In this document: one piece after another, positions 29,309 to 37,970 of the stretch
Layout: the number at the start of each line of letters is the position of its first letter
Position numbering within the stretch: position 1 is the first letter of the stretch
NCBI GenBank assembly: GCA_026708645.1
Contig: JAPOUM010000025.1
Coordinates: 1 to 64,000, forward strand
Reading direction: 5' to 3'
Source of the DNA: Acidimicrobiaceae bacterium
GTDB lineage: Bacteria; Actinomycetota; Acidimicrobiia; Acidimicrobiales; Aldehydirespiratoraceae
DNA length: 64,000 bases
Notes under the pieces: model-generated
Databases searched by the model: none
What the model was told of the DNA's origin: nothing
The model's input: the letters and a program-made list of their open reading frames with translations, nothing else
Made by a program: the position numbers and the translations under genes

Positions 29309-29991
29309 CTGGCTGCCTCCTGTGCAGCAGCCACGCTACCCGTCCAGTGAGACAAGCGCTTTGACCGGGCCGGCGGGCGCCGGACGCGACGCCCATAAGC
29401 ACTGCGTGCGCCCCCGCCGCAACCCGCGCTCCAACAACGACCCGCGCCCACGCTTCTCCTGCGCGCCCCCGCTGCCAGAGCATCCCTGTAGGGCGCACGG
29501 CTGCGGGCTATCCTGTCGCTGTGGCTAGAGCTAGCAACGTGAGCGCCGACGACGAGCGAAGCCGCCGACCGAGCGCCGCCGTCCCGCCCGGCAGCGGCAG
29601 CGCCGCCGCAGCAGACGCCCGCGCCAGGTCCGGTTTGGCTTGGCCGCGCCGCCTTGCTAGAGTGCGGTCGATGAGTCAGACGTGTGCAGTCGCCCACGCG
29701 CCTCAGCGAGGCCCTTGCGCCGCGGCGTCGGCCGACCCTGCTGGGGCTTGGGCCGTGTTCGGTGGTAGTTGAGTGTTCTCGGCATTCCACGTTGCTACAC
29801 TTGCGGCTCACCGCGAACCCCGCCCGCTGTGGTAGGGTTCGGTTTCAAATGTCTCGGACTAGCAGCCGGAAGAGGTGCATCCATTGAACGGCGCAGATAG
29901 TGTTACAGATGGTTCATCCCCGACGGCTGGCGCGGGCAGGGCTCGCGCCGGGGTTCGGGTTGAGTTTTCCTACAAGGGAAAGGAGGGGCGC
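29309..29991. other. Intergenic region before the SLH surface-protein gene
   Basis: About 680 GC-rich bases between divergent operons. Open frames exist on both strands but lack ribosome sites or domains. It should contain the promoter of the methyltransferase operon on the left and of the surface-protein gene on the right. Confidence 0.5.
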
Positions 29992-30049
29992 ATGCCCCGT
30001 TATGTGGGGCCTGTGCCCCGAGCACAAGCAAAGGAGGGGTCGATGCCCC
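29985..30049 (+). promoter_or_regulatory. Triple GGGG-N6-CCCC repeat overlapping alternative starts
   Basis: GGGG and CCCC tetrads six bases apart occur three times: 29985-29998, 30006-30019 and 30036-30049. In the first and third, GGAGGGG is the ribosome site and the ATG lies in the loop (starts 29992 and 30043, same frame). The short stems could hide both ribosome sites in the mRNA, or the repeat may simply be a duplicated start region. Confidence 0.5.
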
Positions 30050-32280
30050 AGCTAGTGAAGAAGCGGCGTTCGGCTTGGGCTGTGCTCGCCGCATGTGCCA
30101 TGTTCGCGTCGCTGCTCGCAGTCGCCGCGACCCCCGCCGGTGCGGCCAAGGTCGGCTCCGACGACGCCGAGTCCGGTGATCTAGCCGGGACTCAAGCCTG
30201 TCTCGAAGGCGTCACCAGTCCCGAAGACGCGTTCACTGACGTGAGCGACGATCACGCTCACAAAGGCTGGATCGACTGCATCGCCTACTACGGCATCACG
30301 CTAGGCACCGGCGACGGCACCACCTTCTCGCCGAACGAGAACATCATCCGCGCTCAGGCCGCGACCATGATCGCGCGGGCCGCCACCGTCGCAGGCGCCG
30401 ACCTCGACGACGCGACGGACGACAAGTTCGACGACCTCGAAGGCGTTGCCGAAGTGCATCGCGACTCCATCAACGCTCTCGCCGAGAACGGTCTGATCTC
30501 AGGTGGCGGCAACTTCCGGCCCGGTGACAACACTACCCGAGCCGACATGGCAGCGATGGTCGCCGCCTTGCTCAGAGAAACCTCTGATGTGTACAGTAGC
30601 AATGGGGAACTCAAAGAGGTAGCTAATGCTGACCTAGATCACTTCGAAGATGCTCGCGCCGCGACTCCTCGAACTGTTGACATTGCTATCTCCCAACTCT
30701 ACGAACTCGGAGTAGCGAAAGGCACCGGCACTCAGACCTTCAACCCGCTCGGAGACCTCACCCGCGGCCAGATGGCAGCGTTCATCACCCGAGCACTCGC
30801 CCACACCTCAGCGCGTCCCGCAGGCATCACCGCACAAGCTGACAAGACCAGTTTGATCGTGTCGGCGCGTGACGAAAACTTCCAGCCGCAGGCTAACGTC
30901 TATGTGGACGTCTTCAAGATCGCTACTGGTAATGTTGACTCGGCGTTGAATGCTGACGGCACTTGCGACGAAGTTGAGGACGTAGAAAATGCTGGTACCG
31001 ATCTGTGTGAGATTGATACAGGCGATCTGCTTACTCAAGGCGGCGGCGACGATACCGTCAGCTTGGGTGACATCCCAAGTGGCGGTATAACGGTTTGGGC
31101 TTGGACTGGTGCTGTCGAAGACAAGTTCGGTTCGGACACGGAAGTTTTCCGGGTAGATGTTCCTGAGGCTTCTTCTGAGCGAACGGCGACTTTGGCTCGA
31201 GTCACTTCTGATTTGAGCGGTACCAAAGCGAGGTTGGGTTCGTCGGTGGTTTACACGGTTCAGCTTGAGGATGCTGACGGCCCTGTTTCCGCGACGGAGG
31301 CCGCCAATTTCGATGTTCGTTTGTCGCGTTATGCGCTTCCCGACGGTGACTCAGGCACTGATGGTTATCAGCCGACGGTGACCCGTGGCGGACTGGTGAG
31401 TTCAGACACGATCAAGATCAAGACTGACGATGACGGCAAGGCAACGTTCTCGGTTACGGCGCCAGCAGGGGATCCGTCTGCTCGTAACGACCAGTTCCAG
31501 GTTGATATTGAGATCCTGCCAGGCGAGGGCGCTCCGAACGATGTTTACGTCGGTGCCGATGCTAAAACTGCGACAAACCCCGTAAACAACTTCGTGCCCG
31601 TGCGCAGCGGCCTCACCGCCTCTGATCCGAATCCGGGCGGTTTGAGGTTCAGTGCTGAGCCGCGTGCTTCGCATGGTGGCAGCGTCAAGCTTGAGGCAGT
31701 CAGCAAGTTCGTCGTCACTGACGCCGATGGCGCGAGCAGTCGGGTCAAGGTCACGGTGACCGACCAGTACGGCGATCCGTGGAAAGGTGCTCGTGTGAGT
31801 TTCGCCAGCGTTGTCAACGGTGGCGATTCCGAACCTCTCGGTGCTGGCAGGGCGTTCGCTGTGGATCGTAACGGTTCCTACACGCTGTCTTATGAGCGGA
31901 AAAACGCTGCGGCGGCGAGCGAAGTTGTCACAGCTTCATGGGATCACGACAACGACTCCGATACTGATGCGTTGACTGGTAACGCCGATGTTGAGTGGGC
32001 CGCACCGGCTACCGACGCACAGACGGACCAGGCGATTCGGGCGTTCGACAAAGACACCAACACGATCTTTGCTGGTGATCTCGGCGGTGACGGAGACGTG
32101 TATGTGGTCAACTATGACAGCGGCGATCGCTTCAATGTCGGCTCGACTGCCGGCAGTGAGCCAGCTGTAACGTATGCAGTCTTCGAGAGTAGCCTCGCTG
32201 AAGAACTGCTGCTCGACTGGGGCGCGATCGGCACAAGGCGCAGCGCTATCAACACCTTCAGGCTGACCACCGCAAGCTAG
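30043..32280 (+). CDS. SLH-domain surface protein with Ig-like repeats
   Basis: 745 residues from the ATG at 30043 (an in-frame ATG at 29992 adds 17). A signal peptide is clear: basic VKKRRS, a hydrophobic stretch and an AGAAK cleavage region. Three SLH repeats follow (about residues 50-255): AFTDV...GWIDCIAYYGIT, FRPGDNTTRADMAAMVAALL and VAKGTGTQTFNPLGDLTRGQMAAFI, used to anchor proteins to cell-wall polymers. The remainder is beta-rich with several Ig-like segments (NVYVDVFK, SSVVYTVQLEDADGPVSA, RVKVTVTDQYGDPWKGARVS), suggesting an extended cell-surface rod. Two GC-rich hairpins follow the stop. A decayed copy of the 3' part lies inverted at 33.7-34.1 kb. Confidence 0.88.
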   Translation: MPQLVKKRRSAWAVLAACAMFASLLAVAATPAGAAKVGSDDAESGDLAGTQACLEGVTSPEDAFTDVSDDHAHKGWIDCIAYYGITLGTGDGTTFSPNENIIRAQAATMIARAATVAGADLDDATDDKFDDLEGVAEVHRDSINALAENGLISGGGNFRPGDNTTRADMAAMVAALLRETSDVYSSNGELKEVANADLDHFEDARAATPRTVDIAISQLYELGVAKGTGTQTFNPLGDLTRGQMAAFITRALAHTSARPAGITAQADKTSLIVSARDENFQPQANVYVDVFKIATGNVDSALNADGTCDEVEDVENAGTDLCEIDTGDLLTQGGGDDTVSLGDIPSGGITVWAWTGAVEDKFGSDTEVFRVDVPEASSERTATLARVTSDLSGTKARLGSSVVYTVQLEDADGPVSATEAANFDVRLSRYALPDGDSGTDGYQPTVTRGGLVSSDTIKIKTDDDGKATFSVTAPAGDPSARNDQFQVDIEILPGEGAPNDVYVGADAKTATNPVNNFVPVRSGLTASDPNPGGLRFSAEPRASHGGSVKLEAVSKFVVTDADGASSRVKVTVTDQYGDPWKGARVSFASVVNGGDSEPLGAGRAFAVDRNGSYTLSYERKNAAAASEVVTASWDHDNDSDTDALTGNADVEWAAPATDAQTDQAIRAFDKDTNTIFAGDLGGDGDVYVVNYDSGDRFNVGSTAGSEPAVTYAVFESSLAEELLLDWGAIGTRRSAINTFRLTTAS

Positions 32281-32295
32281 TAGCTAACCCCAACA

Positions 32296-32313
32296 GGGCT
32301 GGTTCAACAGCCC
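32296..32313 (+). terminator. Stem-loop after the SLH gene
   Basis: GGGCTG / CAGCCC with loop GTTCAA, 16 bases past the stop codon. A second, stronger hairpin follows. Confidence 0.55.
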
Positions 32314-32330
32314 AACCAACCCAACCCCAG

Positions 32331-32359
32331 GGAGGCCCCGGCCCAGTGCCGGGGCCTCC
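32331..32359 (+). terminator. Strong GC-rich hairpin, likely transcription terminator
   Basis: Perfect 12-bp stem GGAGGCCCCGGC / GCCGGGGCCTCC with loop CCAGT. It has no T-run, as is common in high-GC actinobacteria. A degenerate duplicate of the same hairpin is at 32938-32967. Confidence 0.7.
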
Positions 32360-33709
32360 CCGCGTCTGCCCACAAGTGGCTTGACAGCTTTTGGAGTCTC
32401 CGCCCGGCAGCAGCTCACCACCGCTCAGCAAGGCGATCCGTGAAGCTGCGCTTGCGTGTTTTTCATCACCGACTTCGAAGGCGGCGAACCCGCAGGTTCC
32501 GATGTATGCGCCCCGGCTGTAGTCGTCGGCACCGAGAATTAGTTGCAGACGTACATCTGAAAATGAGGACTGCATTCGGGTTGGGTCGAGTGTGGCGCCT
32601 GCTGCCGGGTGATCCTCCGTCGAGTGTGGCGGCTGCTGCCCGGCTTCCAAGCGCCGCTCTACCGTTGCGGGACAGCGACTGACCAGCTTGAAAGCGCCGC
32701 CCACAACACCGGGTTCGCGTGCGGCGACTCGACGGGGGTTCGCGTATGCGGCAGCGTCTCGGCAGCAACCGCCAAGCGTCCTAAGGCAGTCCCCGTGAGC
32801 CTGCGGCCCGTAGACCCGCCGGTCCCGGCGGGCCGTGCAACCGCCAATCGTTCTAAGCCAGACCCCGTGAGTCGTCTCGGTGCTAGTAGCTATCCCCAAC
32901 AAGGGCTGGTTCAACAGTCCATCCAACCCAACCCCAGGGAGGCCCCAGCCTAGTGCCGGGGCCTCCCTGCGTCTGCTCACCAGTGCCTTGACCGCTTTTT
33001 TGGAGTCTTCGCCCACCAGGGCGGCTCGCCACCGCTCAGCTAGGCGTTCCGTGGAGCTGCGCTTGTGTGTTTTCATCATCGGCGTCAAAGGCGCCGATCC
33101 CGCAGGTTCTGATGTATGCGCTCCGGCTGTAGTCGTCGGCACCGAGAATTGATTGCAGACGTACATCTGAAAATGAGGACTGCATTCGGGTTGGGTCGAG
33201 TGTGGCGGCTGCTGCCGGGCTTCCAAGTGCCGCTTTACGGCTGCAGGCCGGTTGCTGACCGGCCGGCTTGAAAGGCGCCGCCCACAACACCGACTCCGCG
33301 CGCGACGAATCGACAAGGTTCGCATCTGCCGCAGCGTGTCTCGGCAGCAACCGTCAAGCGTCCTAAGGCAGTCCCCGTGAGCCGTCTCGGTCATAACACG
33401 CCAGTAGATCGTCTCAGCACAGATCCGAGGCCCTCGCAGCGCAGGTCGGCACTGTGATCGCATGCACAGACAGCGCATCGCCTGCTGCTCGTTCACCACG
33501 CAGCCCGTTCACCACGCAGCCCGTTCAAGACCCGCGGCGAGTTTCAGCGTTTTGGGGCGCAACGCCCGCTGATCGGCCAGATTCTGCACCTCGACGGCGT
33601 TAGACCAGCCGTCGCTGCCTCTGTTGCGCGCCGGTTCTCGGTAGATCGTCGGGGAATCCCAACTCAGACGCTGCGCCATCATCTCGACGCGCACGTCCGC
33701 TGCGTTTTG

Positions 33710-34090
33710 TGCCGATCACGCCCCAGTCAAGCAGCAGGCCTTCGGCGAGGCTGCTCTCGAAGACTGCATACGTTGTAGTTGGCTCACTGCCGGCAGTCGA
33801 GCCGACATTGAGCGATCGGCGCTGTCATAGTTGATCACATGCACGTCTCCGATACACGTCTCCGTCACCGCCGAGCTCGCCGGTGAACGTCACACGAGCA
33901 CCTCTCCACGGATCGCCGTACTGGTCGGTCACCGTGACCTTGACCCGATTGCTCTCGCCGTCGACGTCGGCGGCAACAAACTTGCTGGCCGCCTCAAGCT
34001 TGACGCTGCCAGCATGCGAAGCACACGGCTCAGCACTGAACCATCAAACCGCCCGGATTCGGATCAGAGGCGTTGAGGCCGCTGTGCAAG
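33710..34090 (-). pseudogene. Inverted, deleted copy of the SLH surface-protein 3' region
   Basis: Read on the minus strand, 33725-33860 matches the SLH gene at about 32090-32230 (the GDVYVVNYDSGD region and the C-terminus before LLLDWG). After a junction, 33885-34080 matches about 31630-31800 (the Ig-like VKVTVTDQYGDPWKGARV region and ASDPNPGG). About 290 bases between are missing and the frame is broken. A second paralogue once lay here in opposite orientation, or a silent donor segment remains. The stretch 34090-34442 shows no gene and is locally AT-richer. Confidence 0.75.
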
Positions 34091-34442
34091 GCCACATCAC
34101 CCGTGACACGAGTCACCCGATCAGCGTTATCGATGAAGCAGACGTCGACGCCCAACGCTGTTTCGGTGTTGGCCATCTTCGGCGACGATCCATCATGAGA
34201 GTTCCTCTAGGCCCTCGATGGGCTGCAATGATGTAGATGTTAGTGAGAGTGCCATCAATGTTTGCCGGTTTTGCGTTACTAGAACTACTGCCGCTCGCCG
34301 GCGAAGGCCTAGCAGCACATGAATCCCTCTATCACGGTCGGCTGCCAATCCAGGACCCACTAAATTATTAAACTCCTGTCAGAAGTTATCCTTCAAATAG
34401 TAGTGATTTGCACAAACTGGAGCATGGATCCCTTCGCCAGCT

Positions 34443-35297
34443 TTAGTGGTGCAACCGAGTCAAACCCCGGACTACTAGTGATGCTATATCGCTGGCACGA
34501 TGCGTAACTGCCAACTGTTTAATAGCCTTCCCATCTAATCCGCATGACGCTGCCTTCCATCCGCTGGATGCGACTGCGTCATCTAGCAGTTCTAGACCAC
34601 GGGCGATGCGCTTGTCGTCTAAATATTCTGGGAAATTATCGGGTGCCCATTTCAGATCTTCAAGGTGCAACCGCTTCGCTACTAGAGCAGCTGCACCTCC
34701 AAATCCCGCTGACACGTACAGGGGGCACCGAGCCTTTACAGCGGTGATTGCCTCTTCGATGATTCCTGGCATTGATCCAACAAAGCCCGAGAGTTTGCCG
34801 CCAACTAGCACTCGAGCGTCGGTAGCAGTCGAAAGATAACGGCGCAGTGAGCTGTAAGCGTGCGGTGCATCGCTTTGTGAGAAGGACGCAGGATCATGGG
34901 GCTTAGTCTTTAAGATGTCTTCTATCTCGACGCCTTCGCTATCAAGGCAGATGACTCGACCCTTTACGCCGAGTGCTCGGTCAAGCTTGTCGAGTTCGCT
35001 GCACGAGAGTTTGAGGTGCTCTGGTGCCGCAAGACACAAGGTGAGAGATGACTCATCGTCCCGGCCGTAGCGGTGTACCTCGTGCATGAGGTATTGGGTG
35101 AAGCCCGACGGCTTGATGTGTCCGCCATATACGAGCTTGCCGCCTGCTACCAGCACGGCACGGGCCAGTTCTCCAACGGCCTGCTCGGCATGCGTCGAGG
35201 ACAGGCCCAGTCGGCTCAGGTCGTCGCTTTCTGAGACAGAGATACCGACCCGCAGCTCTCGCAGTGAGTCGCTCGGGGCTATCTTGTCGATAGTCAT
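34443..35297 (-). CDS. SLOG-domain protein partnered with a TIR protein
   Basis: 284 residues. The N-terminus ELRVGISVSESDDLSRLGL...GELARAVLVAGGKLVYGGHIKPSGFT is a Rossmann-like SLOG fold that binds nucleotide-derived ligands. A second glycine-rich part (ARVLVGGKLSGFVGSMPGIIEEA, then CPLYVSAGFGGAAALVAKRL) completes it. In Thoeris-like immunity, SLOG domains sense signals made by TIR enzymes. No nuclease, protease or NADase domain is attached here, so the effector logic is unclear. The start overlaps the TIR gene stop by one base (TGATG), so the two proteins are made together. Confidence 0.8.
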   Translation of the reverse strand: MTIDKIAPSDSLRELRVGISVSESDDLSRLGLSSTHAEQAVGELARAVLVAGGKLVYGGHIKPSGFTQYLMHEVHRYGRDDESSLTLCLAAPEHLKLSCSELDKLDRALGVKGRVICLDSEGVEIEDILKTKPHDPASFSQSDAPHAYSSLRRYLSTATDARVLVGGKLSGFVGSMPGIIEEAITAVKARCPLYVSAGFGGAAALVAKRLHLEDLKWAPDNFPEYLDDKRIARGLELLDDAVASSGWKAASCGLDGKAIKQLAVTHRASDIASLVVRGLTRLHH

Positions 35298-36523
35298 CAG
35301 AAGCCCGTTGTTGTCCGGCTCTTGTAGGTCTGTGGTGTCACTATATCTACAGCATCGTGAATTCCGGCCACTTCGAACAACTCGCGCAGAGCCTTGGCTT
35401 CTTCCAGGCCCAGCGGTGGATCAGGATGCATGATCAAAAAGGGGCCTTCGTCAACTGAGCGCTCGCGGTTCTTGAGCAGCCATGGGAGCACTGTTACGGG
35501 CTCGGGCGCGTTCGAAGGAGCCCAGTCACAAGCAACCCCAAGTTCTGCAAGTGTGTCTTTTTGAAGCCCCCATAAGGCTCGGGCAAGCGCGGCATCTACG
35601 AGCAGGTTTAGGGCCTCTTCAATACTAGGCTGTCGAAGCTCTTCATCAATTTGACGATAAACTACGGAAGGCACATGATCTAGAAGGAAAGACCCTCTCT
35701 CTTCCTTTTGTTGCACTCCGTTGAGCGTCACGATCGGCATGTCAGCCCGCTTCGCAACAAGGAGCTCACGCTGGCACCACTCCCTGCTGGCGTACAGATC
35801 GGTACGAACAGCCAAGAGAGCACTGGACGCCGCTTGCGATTTGAGCTCTTGTTCCCAATCCTCGCCTGGCTGCAGATCGGCAGTATCAAAATACCCCTGA
35901 AGGTGAGTTCCCGAGATCGCCGCACGGACACGGTCGACGAGTTCATCAATGTGATCTTGCTCCTCTTCGACACGATGACGCTTCGTGTGGCTGATGAAGA
36001 TCTTCAGCCGTTCTCCGAAGGGGTCGCCCACGAGCTGAGCAACGGCCTGAGAGAGTTCGCGGCACAACACTTCCGGCTGTTCAGAGCTTGCCGCATGAAG
36101 AGCCTGGCGTTTCCCGATCCCGCCGAAAGAGTTATTGGCAGGTGTGTCTGGCAGCCTCACTGGAAAGATTCCGACCACATCCTGCTCCGGCTCTTTAGCG
36201 GCGTCAATGCTGTTCAAGTATCTACACCAATCTGACGAATCTTGCTTGACGGTTCGCGCAAGCCGCACCCCAAGAACTGGAACGATCGCGGTGATCCGCG
36301 CGTGTGGAAGCTGGTAGGGCAGCGGCTCTTGGCATGGTAGGGGCCGGGGCGCGTCCGAGCCAGGTTGCCAGGGCACCGATCGCGTGTACACCTCGACTGC
36401 TCCACCCACAAGACCCGAGTATGGAGCACCGCGGAAATGCGTTAGCAGCCATTCGGCGATCTGCGCGCCCCCCTGATCGTCGGGGTGCCAGACGACATAG
36501 ACCTCAAGAATCGGTGGCAGCAC
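35297..36523 (-). CDS. TIR-domain protein with a TIR-like N-terminal domain
   Basis: 408 residues. A canonical TIR domain spans about 172-290: LKIFISHTKRHR, then GYFDTADLQPGEDWEQEL, then TDLYASREWCQREL, where Glu248 is the likely catalytic glutamate of NAD-cleaving TIRs. Residues 1-160 (LEVYVVWHPDDQGGAQIAEW, EVYTRS) look like a second, degenerate TIR-like fold. The C-terminal 60 residues (FLIMHPDPPLGLEEAKALREL) are unrecognised. The gene is first in a two-gene operon with the SLOG protein and is divergent from the ThsB-like gene 68 bases away. Expected role (inference): infection-triggered NAD+ cleavage or signal production. Confidence 0.83.
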   Translation of the reverse strand: MLPPILEVYVVWHPDDQGGAQIAEWLLTHFRGAPYSGLVGGAVEVYTRSVPWQPGSDAPRPLPCQEPLPYQLPHARITAIVPVLGVRLARTVKQDSSDWCRYLNSIDAAKEPEQDVVGIFPVRLPDTPANNSFGGIGKRQALHAASSEQPEVLCRELSQAVAQLVGDPFGERLKIFISHTKRHRVEEEQDHIDELVDRVRAAISGTHLQGYFDTADLQPGEDWEQELKSQAASSALLAVRTDLYASREWCQRELLVAKRADMPIVTLNGVQQKEERGSFLLDHVPSVVYRQIDEELRQPSIEEALNLLVDAALARALWGLQKDTLAELGVACDWAPSNAPEPVTVLPWLLKNRERSVDEGPFLIMHPDPPLGLEEAKALRELFEVAGIHDAVDIVTPQTYKSRTTTGF

Positions 36524-36591
36524 CCCACCATCTTATGACGCGATGTCACCACATGCCTCTAAGCTTGGGGGTGAGATTAGGAGGAGTCTTC

Positions 36592-37059
36592 ATGCAAAAC
36601 ACCTACAACGTTTTCATCAGCCACCGCCACGAGGACGACGCTCTCATCTCTAGTTTCAAGAACCTGATGCAAAACAAGGGCGTAACCATCCGAGATGCAT
36701 CGATCACAAGCGACGACCCGAACCAGGCTCGCAATCCCGACTACATCAAGACCAACATCTTGGGGCCCGGTATCAAGTGGGCTGGAGCGTTGGTAGTGCT
36801 AATCACGCCCGATACCAAGAATCATGACTGGATCGACTGGGAGATCGAGTATGCAAACAAGCACAACAAGCGCATCATCGGCGTGTGGGCACCCGGCTCA
36901 GCAGGCTGCGAGGTGCCAGAGCCTCTTGATAAGTACGGAGACGCGGTCGTCGGGTGGAATGCAGAACGAGTCTTGGCAGCTATCAACGATGAGCGAAGCT
37001 TCGAAGACCTCGATGGCCAACCTCGTCCTCCTCAGCCAATAAATCGGATTGGTTGTTGA
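36592..37059 (+). CDS. TIR-like protein of the MTH538/DUF1863 (ThsB-like) type
   Basis: 155 residues. Opens YNVFISHRHEDDALISSFKN, followed by IKWAGALVVLITPDTKNHDW, IDWEIEYANKHNKRIIGVW and a C-terminal VGWNAERV. This is the pattern of the TIR-like family that includes Thoeris ThsB, whose members make cyclic ADP-ribose-type signals from NAD+. The start at 36592 has GGAGG upstream; an open frame continues further 5' without support. The next gene, an Nmad2 protein, begins 4 bases after the stop, so they form an operon. No ThsA (SIR2-SLOG) is adjacent, though a SLOG protein is encoded divergently next door. Confidence 0.82.
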   Translation: MQNTYNVFISHRHEDDALISSFKNLMQNKGVTIRDASITSDDPNQARNPDYIKTNILGPGIKWAGALVVLITPDTKNHDWIDWEIEYANKHNKRIIGVWAPGSAGCEVPEPLDKYGDAVVGWNAERVLAAINDERSFEDLDGQPRPPQPINRIGC

Positions 37060-37063
37060 AGCC

Positions 37064-37675
37064 ATGCCAAGGCTCTACGTCTACATTGTTCGACATGACA
37101 TCGGCTTCGCGCCGAATCCCTTCTATGGTTTCTGCACGCTTGCAACCTGCAAATCGGGTATTCGCGGTCATGCGAGCGTCGGTGATTGGATTGCTGGCAT
37201 CGGCTCGAAGATGAAGGGTCAACAGGGGAAACTCGTCTTCGCCATGCGCGTCGAGGAAACTCTGTGTTATGAGCAGTATTGGTGCGATTCGAGATTTCAG
37301 CAGAAGAAGCCGAACAGAGTTGGCAGTCTCAAGCAGAGATATGGTGACAACATCTACCACCGGTGCCTTGACGGCAAGTCATGGATACAGGAGGATAGCC
37401 GTCACAGCCTCGAAGATGGCTCCCCAAATATGGCTCATGTCAAGCGTGACACGGCTGCGTCCAGGGTCTTGTTGTCAGAGACCTTCGTGTACTACGGCTG
37501 CCGAGCCGTAGAGATTCCCGACGAATTCCGCGACTGGGACGGTCAAGACATCTGTGAATGTGGACGAAACTATCGCTACAACTTCCCCGAAGATTTACGG
37601 AAGGCATTCACAACCTGGCTTAGGGGTCAGGCGCATCTGGGAATCGCTGGCGAGCCCCTTGACTGGAGCCTATAG
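37064..37675 (+). CDS. Nmad2-type protein (nucleotide-modification-associated domain 2)
   Basis: 203 residues from the ATG at 37064. The N-terminus LYVYIVRHDIGFAPNPFYGF, then CTLATCKSGIR and VGDWIAGIGS, is the signature of the Nmad2 family, found beside base-modification and DNA-defence genes. A C-terminal cluster WDGQDICECGRNYRYNFPED may bind metal through Cys residues. The family is predicted to be alpha/beta and its activity is unknown to me. Coupled to the ThsB-like TIR protein, it may be target, sensor or effector. The next gene is about 300 bases on. Confidence 0.75.
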   Translation: MPRLYVYIVRHDIGFAPNPFYGFCTLATCKSGIRGHASVGDWIAGIGSKMKGQQGKLVFAMRVEETLCYEQYWCDSRFQQKKPNRVGSLKQRYGDNIYHRCLDGKSWIQEDSRHSLEDGSPNMAHVKRDTAASRVLLSETFVYYGCRAVEIPDEFRDWDGQDICECGRNYRYNFPEDLRKAFTTWLRGQAHLGIAGEPLDWSL

Positions 37676-37970
37676 CCCAAGTGCTCGGCCATCTCGACCT
37701 CCAGCCAGGTCTGTAGGGATCGATGCGTCAGCCTTGGCGGGAATCGGCAGCACCAGGCTGAGGGCCCTCAGACCACGCCAGCTACACAAGATCCGAACAG
37801 GCCCAAGCTCGACACTATCCACCACCTAGAGGAATGGCGCAGCATAAGATTTTCTATGGATGGGTGACGCGACGCTCGGGGCGGCCTCCGACTACTCGGA
37901 CTCAAGCCCGTGCAGTGATAGAGGCACTTGGCGGCTTCGTTTGGGCGGCCACTGGGTCGTTGTCACCGAG
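37676..37970. other. Gap before the hypermodification-like gene
   Basis: About 295 bases. It may hold the promoter of the following operon, or the N-terminal codons of the next gene in a different frame: an ATG at 37834 preceded by AGAGGA opens MAQHKIFYGW but leads into the wrong frame. I see no separate gene. Confidence 0.4.

Larger units (their letters stand above)
32281..33490. repeat. Two tandem copies of a 606-610 bp segment downstream of the SLH gene
   Basis: The segment from the stop codon region ('tagcta...ccccaaca', hairpins, then 'ttgcagacgtacatctgaaa') occurs at 32281 and again from 32887. The offset is 606 bases at the start and 610 at the 'ttgcagacg' string (32543 and 33153). 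Minor differences show some age. A long minus-strand open frame (32258-33499) runs through both copies but has no family resemblance, and I do not call it a gene. Confidence 0.8.

Noticed and set aside
32258-33499. 413-codon frame on the minus strand across the duplicated segment
   Set aside because: It spans the surface-gene terminators and two repeat copies with internal similarity only because of the duplication; no domain or ribosome site.
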